7,151 nt of DNA from Desulfuromusa sp. (lineage in GTDB: Bacteria; Desulfobacterota; Desulfuromonadia; Desulfuromonadales; Geopsychrobacteraceae), in assembly GCA_029933365.1 (NCBI GenBank), contig JAOZOH010000036.1, positions 19,373-26,523 of the forward strand, read 5' to 3'. The notes beneath the pieces are model-generated. The model searched no databases, had not been told where the DNA came from, and was given only the letters and a program-made list of their open reading frames with translations. Positions 1 to 6,156 of the stretch are shown piece by piece. Position numbers and translations under genes: made by a program. How positions within the stretch are numbered: position 1 is the first letter of the stretch; every line of letters begins with the position of its first letter.

Positions 1-140
1 AAAACGACTGTAAATTGAGTTTAAAAGAGTGTAAAGAAAACCGACATAACTTACTGTTAGATGGGGTTATTTTTGCAACGTCTTGACAATATTCAAGATA
101 ATAATTAGGAACATATATTGCACCAGCACTGTGGTGTGTT

Positions 141-169
141 TTGATATGGTGTTTTTCGTATGTTGTAAA
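141..169 (+). promoter_or_regulatory. Candidate sigma-70-type promoter for the riboswitch-controlled gene
   Basis: TTGATA (141-146) and TGTAAA (164-169) are separated by 17 nt. This would start transcription near 175-177, just before the riboswitch aptamer. The -35 box is good but the -10 box matches consensus at only four of six positions. A second possible pair lies upstream (TTGCAA at 73-78, GATAAT at 97-102, 18-nt spacer). The choice rests on spacing and position only. Confidence 0.35.
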
Positions 170-180
170 TTTTGAATTCC

Positions 181-265
181 TGAAAAAGCCAAACCTCTCG
201 TAAGGGGGGGACGGAAAGTCGAGGATCTTCGATTTTTTCTGAAGAAGATGGCCGGACTGCCAGAG
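181..265 (+). promoter_or_regulatory. GEMM-I (c-di-GMP-I) riboswitch aptamer
   Basis: The segment follows the GEMM-I core in order. A purine-rich lead-in ending in G188 is followed by CCAAACC. A hairpin (194-199 with 204-209) is capped by a GNRA tetraloop (GTAA, 200-203). Then come the GGGACGNAAAG-type junction (208-218), a second hairpin (225-230 with 241-249) and a 3' block GATGGCCGGACTGCC (247-261). Compared with the Vc2 aptamer as I remember it, the G21-C46 pair appears swapped to C189-G214, a compensatory change that supports the fold. The ligand-specificity position (Vc2 G20) aligns to G188, which predicts c-di-GMP rather than the G20A type that prefers cGAMP. The outer P1 stem is not clear. 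Family assignment is from remembered consensus; a covariance-model search would settle it. Confidence 0.8.
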
Positions 266-303
266 TGATCAGTGTAACACTCAAGGCTATGTCCGGTTTT
301 TTT
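252..303 (+). terminator. Riboswitch expression-platform terminator
   Basis: CCGGAC (252-257) pairs with GTCCGG (291-296). Inside it GCC (259-261) can pair with GGC (285-287) and GAGTG (263-267) with CACTC (278-282), leaving a 10-nt loop. Seven T residues follow at once (297-303). This is a standard intrinsic terminator. Its left arm is the conserved 3' block of the aptamer, so the ligand-bound aptamer and the terminator exclude each other. That layout predicts that c-di-GMP binding lets transcription continue into the downstream gene (an ON switch). The direction of control is inferred, not shown. Confidence 0.8.
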
Positions 304-407
304 GTGTCTGCTTTGATTCGGCTCCACTGCCACGGAGCTTTGTAATGTTAAATGGAAAGTCCAAGAGAGAGTCTTGTTTTTTTGCATCAACAAAGGGAGG
401 AATGTTT
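304..407 (+). promoter_or_regulatory. Leader between riboswitch terminator and start codon, with two small hairpins
   Basis: The 104-nt untranslated leader contains a 5-bp hairpin (GCTCC 321-325 with GGAGC 334-338) without a T tract. It also has a second 5-bp hairpin (CAAGA 362-366 with TCTTG 372-376) followed by seven T residues (377-383), a weak terminator-like shape. The ribosome binding site AGGGAGG (394-400) lies 7 nt before ATG 408. No coding potential is supported here. Confidence 0.45.
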
Positions 408-3400
408 ATGAGAGTAAGATTCTATTTGTTTGTCACATTGTTTCTGCTTCTTTTGACTGGGTTTGCCCAGGCGCAAGATTTTATGGGGCCCGGTCAGATT
501 TCGGCACCTTTGGTGACTCAGACACTTGATAGCGTCGGCGTTGTCAAAGTCTGGAATACGCAGAAAGAGTTTTATCTCGAGGTGGTTCCTGGTGAATCCT
601 GGGAACTGCGGAATGTTCAGGTTTATGTCGGTAACAAGGATGATAAGCCTATTCCTGCGACCAGAAAAGGGAAGCTGATTCCCGGACGTTTTCCTTATAA
701 AGTGCACTATGCCAATTCCTTGGAGAATTACAAGCTTGTTCTCAGCCTAGAAGAGGATCTCAATTTTGCTTGGGGAGTGCCATTTGCCAGCCTAAGAGAC
801 ATGACGATTGCCGTGCATGTCGTTGCCGTCAAAGTGAACGCCGACGGGACTAGCGCTGGGGGAGGATCTGCCTGGGCCTATACCGGTGTCGGGGTAGACA
901 CCGAAGTTGGTGAGATTGATGAGGCAACCATCGACGAAAGCGAGTTTGAGGGCGTGGGTAAAGGTTGGTTGTTTGGTTATAAGCTAAGCCATCCGAAGTC
1001 CGGTCATTTTGTCGATTCCCCGGTGCAGGGTTTGACAGTTAACTCGCCGACCTTCAGTGGTGAGACCGATGCAGCGGGCTACTTCGATTACTTCCCCGGC
1101 GAGACGGCGACATTCTCCATTGGTGATTATTTTATTGGCACGACCGTGGCTGACCATACGGTTTCACCTCTGGATTTCTTCGCGGCTTCCGATACCGAAG
1201 ATTCTAGGGTTATCAACATGGGGCGCCTGTTGCAGAGCTTGGACAGCGATGCTCAACCGAAGGGCGGCATTACCATTACCCCAGAAGTTGTGGCAGCGTT
1301 TGAAACAACCATGGGTAAGCTGGAACTCGATTCCCTCAATTTCAGTGACGATGTACAGATTGACGCGGTTATTGACGGAACCATCGTTGAAGCTGATTTG
1401 CTTGGGGTTGATCTGGCTGAAGTTTCCGCCGACGCGGCCAAGAGCCACCTGGATGAGACGCTGAACAACGTCATGTTCCGCAAGAATGTCTCCAAGACGC
1501 CAGAGTTGGCCAGCACCAAGGCCAAGATGAATATCTCGCCTGTTTGGTTCCCGGCGCTGAAGGCCAATGATGAGCCTGCCATTTTCCTGGATGAAAATGG
1601 TGCCGAGACCTCGGGTATTCCGTACTACGACGAGAACGGCGAGCTGATCCGGATCCTCGAGGAGGCCAAGCCGATCATCATCACCTACACCGACGACGAA
1701 CCGGACACCGGCGGCACCGACACTTGGGCTGCGATCTCCCGTGACGACGGTACCACCTGGAAGCGCAAGAACCTGTCTCGCTCGGGTGACCTGTCCTCCT
1801 TCCAGCTGAAAAACGGCGAGGAGTACTGGGGCTCCACCAAGAAGCCGGTGTTCCAGGTCAAGAGCAACAAGATCTTGGTCGCCTGGTCGAGCAAGTATGC
1901 CAAGGGCGGCAAGCCCGGCTATGCCGAGCCAAAGTTCATGGCCGTGCTGGATGCCAACGGTGACGAAGTTACGGATGGCGACGGCAATGTCGTCTACACC
2001 GAGACCCCGAACCCCTCCTACGTGGGCGAGGACATCTGGGGCGTGGGCGGACCGCAGCGTTCGGTCGACTACACCGAGGATTTCCCCGAGGTTGGCGAGA
2101 TCCCCTATGCGGCTCTGTGGATCTGCCGCGGTCTGATCCTGACCGAGAAAGAGCTGACGGTGGCACCGTGGAACGGTGTTGACGATGACAGCCTGGCCGA
2201 GCACTTCGTCGGCGAGATCGTCTGGTTCAAGCCTGAGCGCGTGACCAGCGGTCGTCGTGACGTCAACCAGATTTTCCTGGCGGCTGCCGGCGGTGCGGGC
2301 TTTGGCCTAGTTTGGCAGGAAGACCCCAAGGGCGTGCAGCCCGGCAAAGCTGTGGGCCCGGGCCCGGGCTGGGGCGGTGCTACGACCAGCCACAAAACCG
2401 ACATTTGGTACAGTTATCTTGCATGGGGCGACCACTCCAAGGTGGACGTGAACTTCGTGCCCGGAAGCGACCAGCATGACGCTGACGTCGATTGGGAATC
2501 TAACCGGCCCAAGGCTCTGAAGCCGCTTTCGCTGCCGGTCCGTCTGTCCGACAACGAAGTGATCAATCAGAAGAACCTCCGGGTCGAACTGGATGCCAAT
2601 GGTCTGCCGGTCCGTGATGACGACGGCAACCTGGTCGTCATTCCCAAGGAAGACGACGGAACCGGCGGAGACGGCGGCACCGACGACAGCAACGGTGAAG
2701 CCGACGGTGAAGGTACCCACCTGTATGCCGCCGAGATTCCCGGTGTGATCAGTGGTGAGTGGTATGAATTCACCAATTTCAACGATGAACTGACGACCGT
2801 GGCGATCACCGATGACGGTCGCCTGCTGGATGGCGACACCGGCGCCAGCCGCGGCAACATCTTCCTGCAGCCGTACACGTTCACCAAGCCTGACGGTTCG
2901 TTCGGAACGAGCGCCTGGGCGATCATCACCTACGAGGAGACCAAGGGCGCCGGCGCCGGTCCTCCGGAGACGGATAACAACGGCACCCCGGACGGGAGTG
3001 GCGAAGGAAGCGGCGTGGATGCCTACCTGCCCGAGCAGGGCAAGAACGTCATCTACCACAGCTTCGACTTCAAGAACCCAGATCTGGTTGCGGCTGGCCG
3101 CATTGTCAACCGCCCAGAGTTCATCGACGATGGCGACAACATCATCCAGCCCTCGGAGCTGGTCTACTTGGAGGACGAGGGCGGCGTGAAGATCCTGGAT
3201 TACCTCGACCATTGGCAGCTTTCGTACGAAAACGCCCGTCGCGGCCGCTTCATGCCGCAGGGCATCGGCGCCTTCGGTTCGAGCCATACCGCGCTGGTGA
3301 TGGTCCACAAGCAGGGTCCCGACGGCGCCGGTCGTCCTTCGGATATCCTGCTGCGGCGTTGGGAATATCCTGCCGATTGCACGAAGGTTGCAAAGAAGAA

Positions 3401-4586
3401 GACTGACGGCACGGTTGTCGGTTACAACATCGAAGATGCCAACGGCGAGACGGTCAACCCCTACGGTCCCGACTGCATCGTCGGTGGCTGGGTCGAAGAT
3501 ACCGTCAGCGGCCAGTATTACTATGAGGGCGGCGTGCAGAACATGAGTTCCGTCACCCCGACCGTCGTAACCGACAGCAAGGGAGATCCCGACAAGGAAG
3601 ACGCCTGGGGCGCGGTCAAGATCGTCGAGTGGGTTCAGACTGTTGACAATCTGGATGATCCCACCGGCGCGCGCGCCTATGACAACGCTGGCAACTTGAC
3701 CACTGACTTGGACGTGGAGAACCCCTTCGATGACGCCCGCGCCCACCGTGGCGGCCTGCGTGGCGACTATGTCTACATGGGCTTCAGCTACTCGGCCAAC
3801 TGGGCTGCCGCCCGGAACGGTCACGACCACTTCGACTTCTATATCCGTCGTTCCTTCGACGGCGGTCAGACCTGGATCACCGACCCGAGCGGTGCCGGCG
3901 TGGAACACTGCAGAACCTGGACCTATCCGGAGGGTACCACGCCGCCCGAGGGTGCTGAGCTGATCGGGACTGATGGAGGTGCTACCAAGGTTAAGGAGTG
4001 TACCACCTACGCGGCTGGCCAGTTTGAGGCTATGCGGAACCTGTCGCAACTGGCGAACCATAAGTCGAGCGTCATTGAGCCCCGCATCGTGGCCGTGCCC
4101 GGCACGATCAAGGCTGGCGGCTTCTGGACTAGTCTTGACGAGGACAAGCAGAACAAGGACGTGTTCTACGTGGCTTACGGAACCAGCACCAACCCTAAGA
4201 AGGAGTTTGTTACCGACGCAGTAACCGGTGAGACGGAACAGGTGCAGGAAGAACCTGCTCCTCAGGACCTGTTCTGGAGCGTCTCCGTGGACAGGGGTGA
4301 GACCTATCTTGAGAAGACTTGGGTCCAGGGCGGTGAGGATCTGACCGATACCACACCCGAAGAGGACATCAGGACCGGCTGGGACTGGATGGCCAAGGGT
4401 GAGGCCGAGCAAGGCGAGGTTCAGCTCCGCATGACCCCGGACGGCTCCCGCTTCTACGCCAGCTGGCTGGACGAAGGCGCGGAAGGCAGCGACATCGTCT
4501 TCCGTCGGATTATGCCTCCGGTGTTCGGAGCGAACTGGGCCGGTGGAGAGGTTCCCACGGAAGACACCACTACTCCTGAGCCATAA
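408..4586 (+). CDS. Giant exported protein with Asp-box (BNR/sialidase-like) repeats, choice-of-anchor-type
   Basis: The product has 1392 residues. ATG 408 is chosen because AGGGAGG lies 7 nt upstream. ATG 402 is only 1 nt from that site and ATG 345 would add a non-signal extension. Residues 1-22 form a Sec signal peptide (MRVR, hydrophobic LFVTLFLLLL core, cleavage after AQA). Residues about 27-160 resemble an N-terminal module of surface proteins (PGRFPY, IAVHVVAVKV, SAWAY). Residues about 204-300 resemble a bacterial lipoprotein/adhesin module (GYFDYFPGETATFSIGD, then SPLDFF and GRLLQSLD). Asp-boxes occur at 444-451 (SRDDGTTW), 1149-1156 (SFDGGQTW) and 1293-1300 (SVDRGETY, degenerate), suggesting a beta-propeller. 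Asp/Gly-rich linkers lie near 748-768 and 847-870. No LPXTG, PEP-CTERM or terminal TM helix is visible; the protein ends in a Thr/Glu/Pro tail. It may belong to the 'choice-of-anchor O' family, from memory only. No sialidase activity is claimed. Probable role: surface or extracellular binding protein under c-di-GMP control. Confidence 0.9.
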   Translation: MRVRFYLFVTLFLLLLTGFAQAQDFMGPGQISAPLVTQTLDSVGVVKVWNTQKEFYLEVVPGESWELRNVQVYVGNKDDKPIPATRKGKLIPGRFPYKVHYANSLENYKLVLSLEEDLNFAWGVPFASLRDMTIAVHVVAVKVNADGTSAGGGSAWAYTGVGVDTEVGEIDEATIDESEFEGVGKGWLFGYKLSHPKSGHFVDSPVQGLTVNSPTFSGETDAAGYFDYFPGETATFSIGDYFIGTTVADHTVSPLDFFAASDTEDSRVINMGRLLQSLDSDAQPKGGITITPEVVAAFETTMGKLELDSLNFSDDVQIDAVIDGTIVEADLLGVDLAEVSADAAKSHLDETLNNVMFRKNVSKTPELASTKAKMNISPVWFPALKANDEPAIFLDENGAETSGIPYYDENGELIRILEEAKPIIITYTDDEPDTGGTDTWAAISRDDGTTWKRKNLSRSGDLSSFQLKNGEEYWGSTKKPVFQVKSNKILVAWSSKYAKGGKPGYAEPKFMAVLDANGDEVTDGDGNVVYTETPNPSYVGEDIWGVGGPQRSVDYTEDFPEVGEIPYAALWICRGLILTEKELTVAPWNGVDDDSLAEHFVGEIVWFKPERVTSGRRDVNQIFLAAAGGAGFGLVWQEDPKGVQPGKAVGPGPGWGGATTSHKTDIWYSYLAWGDHSKVDVNFVPGSDQHDADVDWESNRPKALKPLSLPVRLSDNEVINQKNLRVELDANGLPVRDDDGNLVVIPKEDDGTGGDGGTDDSNGEADGEGTHLYAAEIPGVISGEWYEFTNFNDELTTVAITDDGRLLDGDTGASRGNIFLQPYTFTKPDGSFGTSAWAIITYEETKGAGAGPPETDNNGTPDGSGEGSGVDAYLPEQGKNVIYHSFDFKNPDLVAAGRIVNRPEFIDDGDNIIQPSELVYLEDEGGVKILDYLDHWQLSYENARRGRFMPQGIGAFGSSHTALVMVHKQGPDGAGRPSDILLRRWEYPADCTKVAKKKTDGTVVGYNIEDANGETVNPYGPDCIVGGWVEDTVSGQYYYEGGVQNMSSVTPTVVTDSKGDPDKEDAWGAVKIVEWVQTVDNLDDPTGARAYDNAGNLTTDLDVENPFDDARAHRGGLRGDYVYMGFSYSANWAAARNGHDHFDFYIRRSFDGGQTWITDPSGAGVEHCRTWTYPEGTTPPEGAELIGTDGGATKVKECTTYAAGQFEAMRNLSQLANHKSSVIEPRIVAVPGTIKAGGFWTSLDEDKQNKDVFYVAYGTSTNPKKEFVTDAVTGETEQVQEEPAPQDLFWSVSVDRGETYLEKTWVQGGEDLTDTTPEEDIRTGWDWMAKGEAEQGEVQLRMTPDGSRFYASWLDEGAEGSDIVFRRIMPPVFGANWAGGEVPTEDTTTPEP

Positions 4587-4593
4587 CCAACCC

Positions 4594-4633
4594 ATGGGCG
4601 GGGATACATTCCGTATCCCCGCCCATTACTTTT
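4594..4633 (+). terminator. Intrinsic terminator of the giant secreted-protein gene
   Basis: A perfect 14-bp stem (4594-4607 with 4613-4626) closes a 5-nt loop (ATTCC) and is followed by TACTTTT. It begins 8 nt after the TAA stop. The minus-strand side lacks a T tract, so the terminator works in the plus direction only. Confidence 0.92.
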
Positions 4634-4903
4634 AAGTCTCTAAAACCTGAAAGGGGGGCCAATCACGATTATGGGCGACCAACTACAAGAGTCACTGAGG
4701 GGACAGGGGAGAGTCGGCAGTTAAGTAGCTTTCCCCTGGCCCTGTGTCATGAATATCTATATTTTGATTTGTTTTCATGTAGAAAGGGATTCTGCTGTTT
4801 GACGCAGATTAAGTCTGATGAGGTTTGATGTGAAGACCAAAAAAAGATTTTATGTGGTTTGAAGTGTTTGGTTTGTCCTGACAGGTTCGATCATTTCACA
4901 AAA
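4634..4903. other. Convergent intergenic region, no supported gene
   Basis: This stretch lies between two convergent transcription units. Apart from a G/C-rich palindrome (listed separately) it is AT-rich. A loosely similar pair of segments occurs (4820-4832 and 4854-4866, GRGGTTTGAWGTG-like). I see no clear intrinsic terminator for the minus-strand operon: the T-rich run at 4838-4844 (minus strand) has no convincing hairpin before it. No RNA gene was recognised. Confidence 0.5.
4695..4746. repeat. Imperfect palindrome, possibly a REP-type element
   Basis: GGGGACAGGGGA (4699-4710) pairs with TCCCCTGGCCC and the following T (4732-4743), with one A/G mismatch and one G-T wobble. Beyond that the helix extends only weakly, by further G-T wobbles interrupted by mismatches. 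The loop is about 21 nt. GGGGACAGGGG-type palindromes between convergent genes are typical of dispersed REP sequences, but copy number cannot be seen in this window. A structured 3' end for either transcript is the alternative. Confidence 0.45.
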
Positions 4904-5596
4904 TCAGTTATGACCACTGCTCCCGCCGGAACCCGATCCACCACCGGAACCCGATCCACCACCGGAACCCGATCCACCACCGGAACCCGATCCACCACCG
5001 GAACCCGATCCACTACCGGAACCCGATCCACTACCGGAACCCGATCCACTACCAGTATCTCCGCCGAAGTTTGATCCCTGATCCATACCACCACTCTGTG
5101 AGGAATTTTGGAAGTGGTGTCCTTTTGTGGGATTTTTGAATTTCTCTTGAATTCGCTGCTTTTCTTCTGCAGGCAGGTTTTCCCAGCGCTGTTTCAATTG
5201 CTTTTTGGTTGCTGCCGGAAGGTCGAGAAAATGGCTTTGGGCTGCGCGAATCTGTTGTTTTTGCTGCGGTGGCAATTGCTGAAAGCGCTTAAATCGGGCT
5301 TGAATTTTTTGTTGCTGCGCTGGAGTGAGTTGTTGCCATTGTTGCAACTTTTGTTGTGCTATCTTTCGTTGGGCAGGGGTCATCGACAGCCAGCTTTTGG
5401 CTCCCTGTTGGAGCTGTTGCTGTTGCTGGGTTGAAAGCAGTCCCCAGTTATCTGCGTGGCGGCTGAGCAGCCGCTGTTGCTCCGGGCTCAATTCGGAAAA
5501 ATCCATGGCCCAAAGTGGACTGATGGCTGTGAGTGTCAACAAGGCACACCCGGTAACAACCCGCAAAAATGTGATAAAGATGCGATTATTTTTCAT
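4904..5596 (-). CDS. DUF3106-type exported protein with Gly-Ser repeat tail
   Basis: The product has 230 residues. The start is ATG 5596, preceded by AGAGG at good spacing and overlapping the last codons of the upstream small gene. Residues 1-30 are a Sec signal peptide (MKNNR, hydrophobic core, cleavage after LWA); no lipobox is present. Residues about 35-155 contain about seven degenerate units of 17-20 residues with the pattern L-(S/T/P)-P-x-Q-Q and a periodic W or F (for example W51, W69, W87, F105, F123, W138), rich in Gln, Lys and Arg, as in DUF3106 proteins. This part is probably a helical repeat. Residues 182-230 are a low-complexity Gly-Ser tail ending GHN. DUF3106 genes commonly sit beside an ECF sigma factor and a DUF3619 gene, as here; the function is unknown. 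A role as periplasmic partner or sensor in the sigma pathway is inference. Confidence 0.88.
   Translation of the reverse strand: MKNNRIFITFLRVVTGCALLTLTAISPLWAMDFSELSPEQQRLLSRHADNWGLLSTQQQQQLQQGAKSWLSMTPAQRKIAQQKLQQWQQLTPAQQQKIQARFKRFQQLPPQQKQQIRAAQSHFLDLPAATKKQLKQRWENLPAEEKQRIQEKFKNPTKGHHFQNSSQSGGMDQGSNFGGDTGSGSGSGSGSGSGSGSGSGGGSGSGGGSGSGGGSGSGGGSGSGGSSGHN
4928..5053 (-). repeat. Seven-copy 18-bp tandem repeat coding the Gly-Ser tail
   Basis: The 18-bp unit GGAACCCGATCCAC(C/T)ACC, read on the plus strand, occurs seven times without a gap. The four copies at the C-terminal end carry C and code GGGSGS; the three nearer the domain carry T and code GSGSGS. The unit length is a multiple of three, so copy-number change would lengthen or shorten the tail in frame. 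High identity between copies points to recent expansion. Confidence 0.95.
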
Positions 5597-5867
5597 CGCT
5601 AACCTCTTCATTTTGAGATTCCTGTAAATCTGCATCATCCATCATCATCAATTCCAAAGGATCAACCCAGCCCATATCATCATCCTCGAAGGAGCCCAGA
5701 AATGCGATCAGCTCCAAGCTGGGTAAGTTTATCTCTTCCTGTTTCTCCTGTGCGCGAAGAATGGGGGGAGACAGTATCTGTAGGCACAGCAGGACGATGA
5801 TCAGGCGGCTCGGTTTCGGTTTCCATTGTCTCAGCAAACCAAAGATAAAATTCGATGTCTTCAGCAT
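5586..5867 (-). CDS. Small acidic exported protein, overlapping the anti-sigma gene
   Basis: The product has 93 residues from ATG 5867. GTG 5888 and TTG 5837 are alternative starts and none has a strong ribosome binding site. The TTG start would give the most standard signal peptide. With ATG 5867, basic WKPKPSR precedes a hydrophobic segment (LIIVLLCLQIL) and a likely cleavage site after ILRAQ. The mature part (about 54 residues) is strongly acidic and holds the motif LELIAFLGSFEDDDMGWVDPLEL. I recall similar LLEFLGEWED..W.DP motifs in small proteins beside DUF3106 genes in gammaproteobacteria; this is unverified. The first about 190 nt overlap the anti-sigma frame in a different frame, and the last codons overlap the DUF3106 start (GATGAAAAATAA), so translation is probably coupled. 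The function is unknown. Confidence 0.68.
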   Translation of the reverse strand: MLKTSNFIFGLLRQWKPKPSRLIIVLLCLQILSPPILRAQEKQEEINLPSLELIAFLGSFEDDDMGWVDPLELMMMDDADLQESQNEEVSDEK

Positions 5868-6156
5868 AAAAATCCAAGGGCTCGGCACTGGTCAGAATAT
5901 TGAGTTCCGGCAAATCAGCTGATGTAATCTGAACATTGTTTCTCTGCGGTAGATTGAATGAAACCATGATTAACAGAATTGCAATCGTTGACGCAATCCC
6001 CCACAGTAGCTTTCTGGATTTTTTCCGTTCCGCTTTTTCTATGGCCCGATATTTTAATCGGCTTATTTTAGCTAAGGTCTCAGTATCCAGATCGTCCAAT
6101 GATTGATCCAGTGTCTGCCGTACCATATGTTCAAATTGATTATCTGCTTGACTCAT
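5680..6156 (-). CDS. Putative anti-sigma factor, DUF3619-like, single TM
   Basis: The product has 158 residues. Residues 1-48 are a charged, cytoplasmic-type N-terminus beginning MSQADNQFEHMVRQTLDQS, like DUF3619 proteins. Residues about 50-67 are one transmembrane helix (LLWGIASTIAILLIMVSF) preceded by basic KAERKKSRK, so the N-terminus should face the cytoplasm. The family-like end, DIEFYLWFAE, falls near residue 108. The following 50 residues are rich in Thr, Pro and Arg and coincide with the coding frame of the next gene, so they may be a non-conserved extension. ATG 6156 overlaps the sigma stop (ATGA). The position after an ECF sigma gene and the one-TM layout suggest anti-sigma function; no ZAS zinc motif is present. 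The role is inferred from context. Confidence 0.82.
   Translation of the reverse strand: MSQADNQFEHMVRQTLDQSLDDLDTETLAKISRLKYRAIEKAERKKSRKLLWGIASTIAILLIMVSFNLPQRNNVQITSADLPELNILTSAEPLDFYAEDIEFYLWFAETMETETEPPDHRPAVPTDTVSPHSSRTGETGRDKLTQLGADRISGLLRG

Noticed and set aside
1..140. Possible gene or RNA at the left edge
   Set aside because: The region is AT-rich with no credible start, ribosome binding site or structured RNA; the open frame covering 67-393 on the minus strand runs antisense to the riboswitch.
181..265. cGAMP-specific (GEMM-Ib) assignment of the riboswitch
   Set aside because: The aligned specificity base is G188, not A, which favours c-di-GMP; the alignment is from memory, so this is a preference and not a proof.
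1164..2204. A 346-codon minus-strand open frame
   Set aside because: Antisense shadow of the giant gene, with no ribosome binding site or family features that I can see.
2307..4595. A 762-codon open frame on the minus strand opposite the giant gene
   Set aside because: It lies entirely antisense to a gene with signal peptide and Asp-boxes. Its length is explained by the GC-rich third positions of the plus-strand gene, and its product shows no recognisable domain.
4928..5053. Regular 18-bp repeats as a possible CRISPR array
   Set aside because: The copies are directly adjacent without spacers and are in frame in a coding region.
4859..5074. Plus-strand open frame coding TGTRST repeats
   Set aside because: It is the reverse reading of the Gly-Ser repeat; the minus-strand frame has a signal peptide and DUF3106-type repeats.
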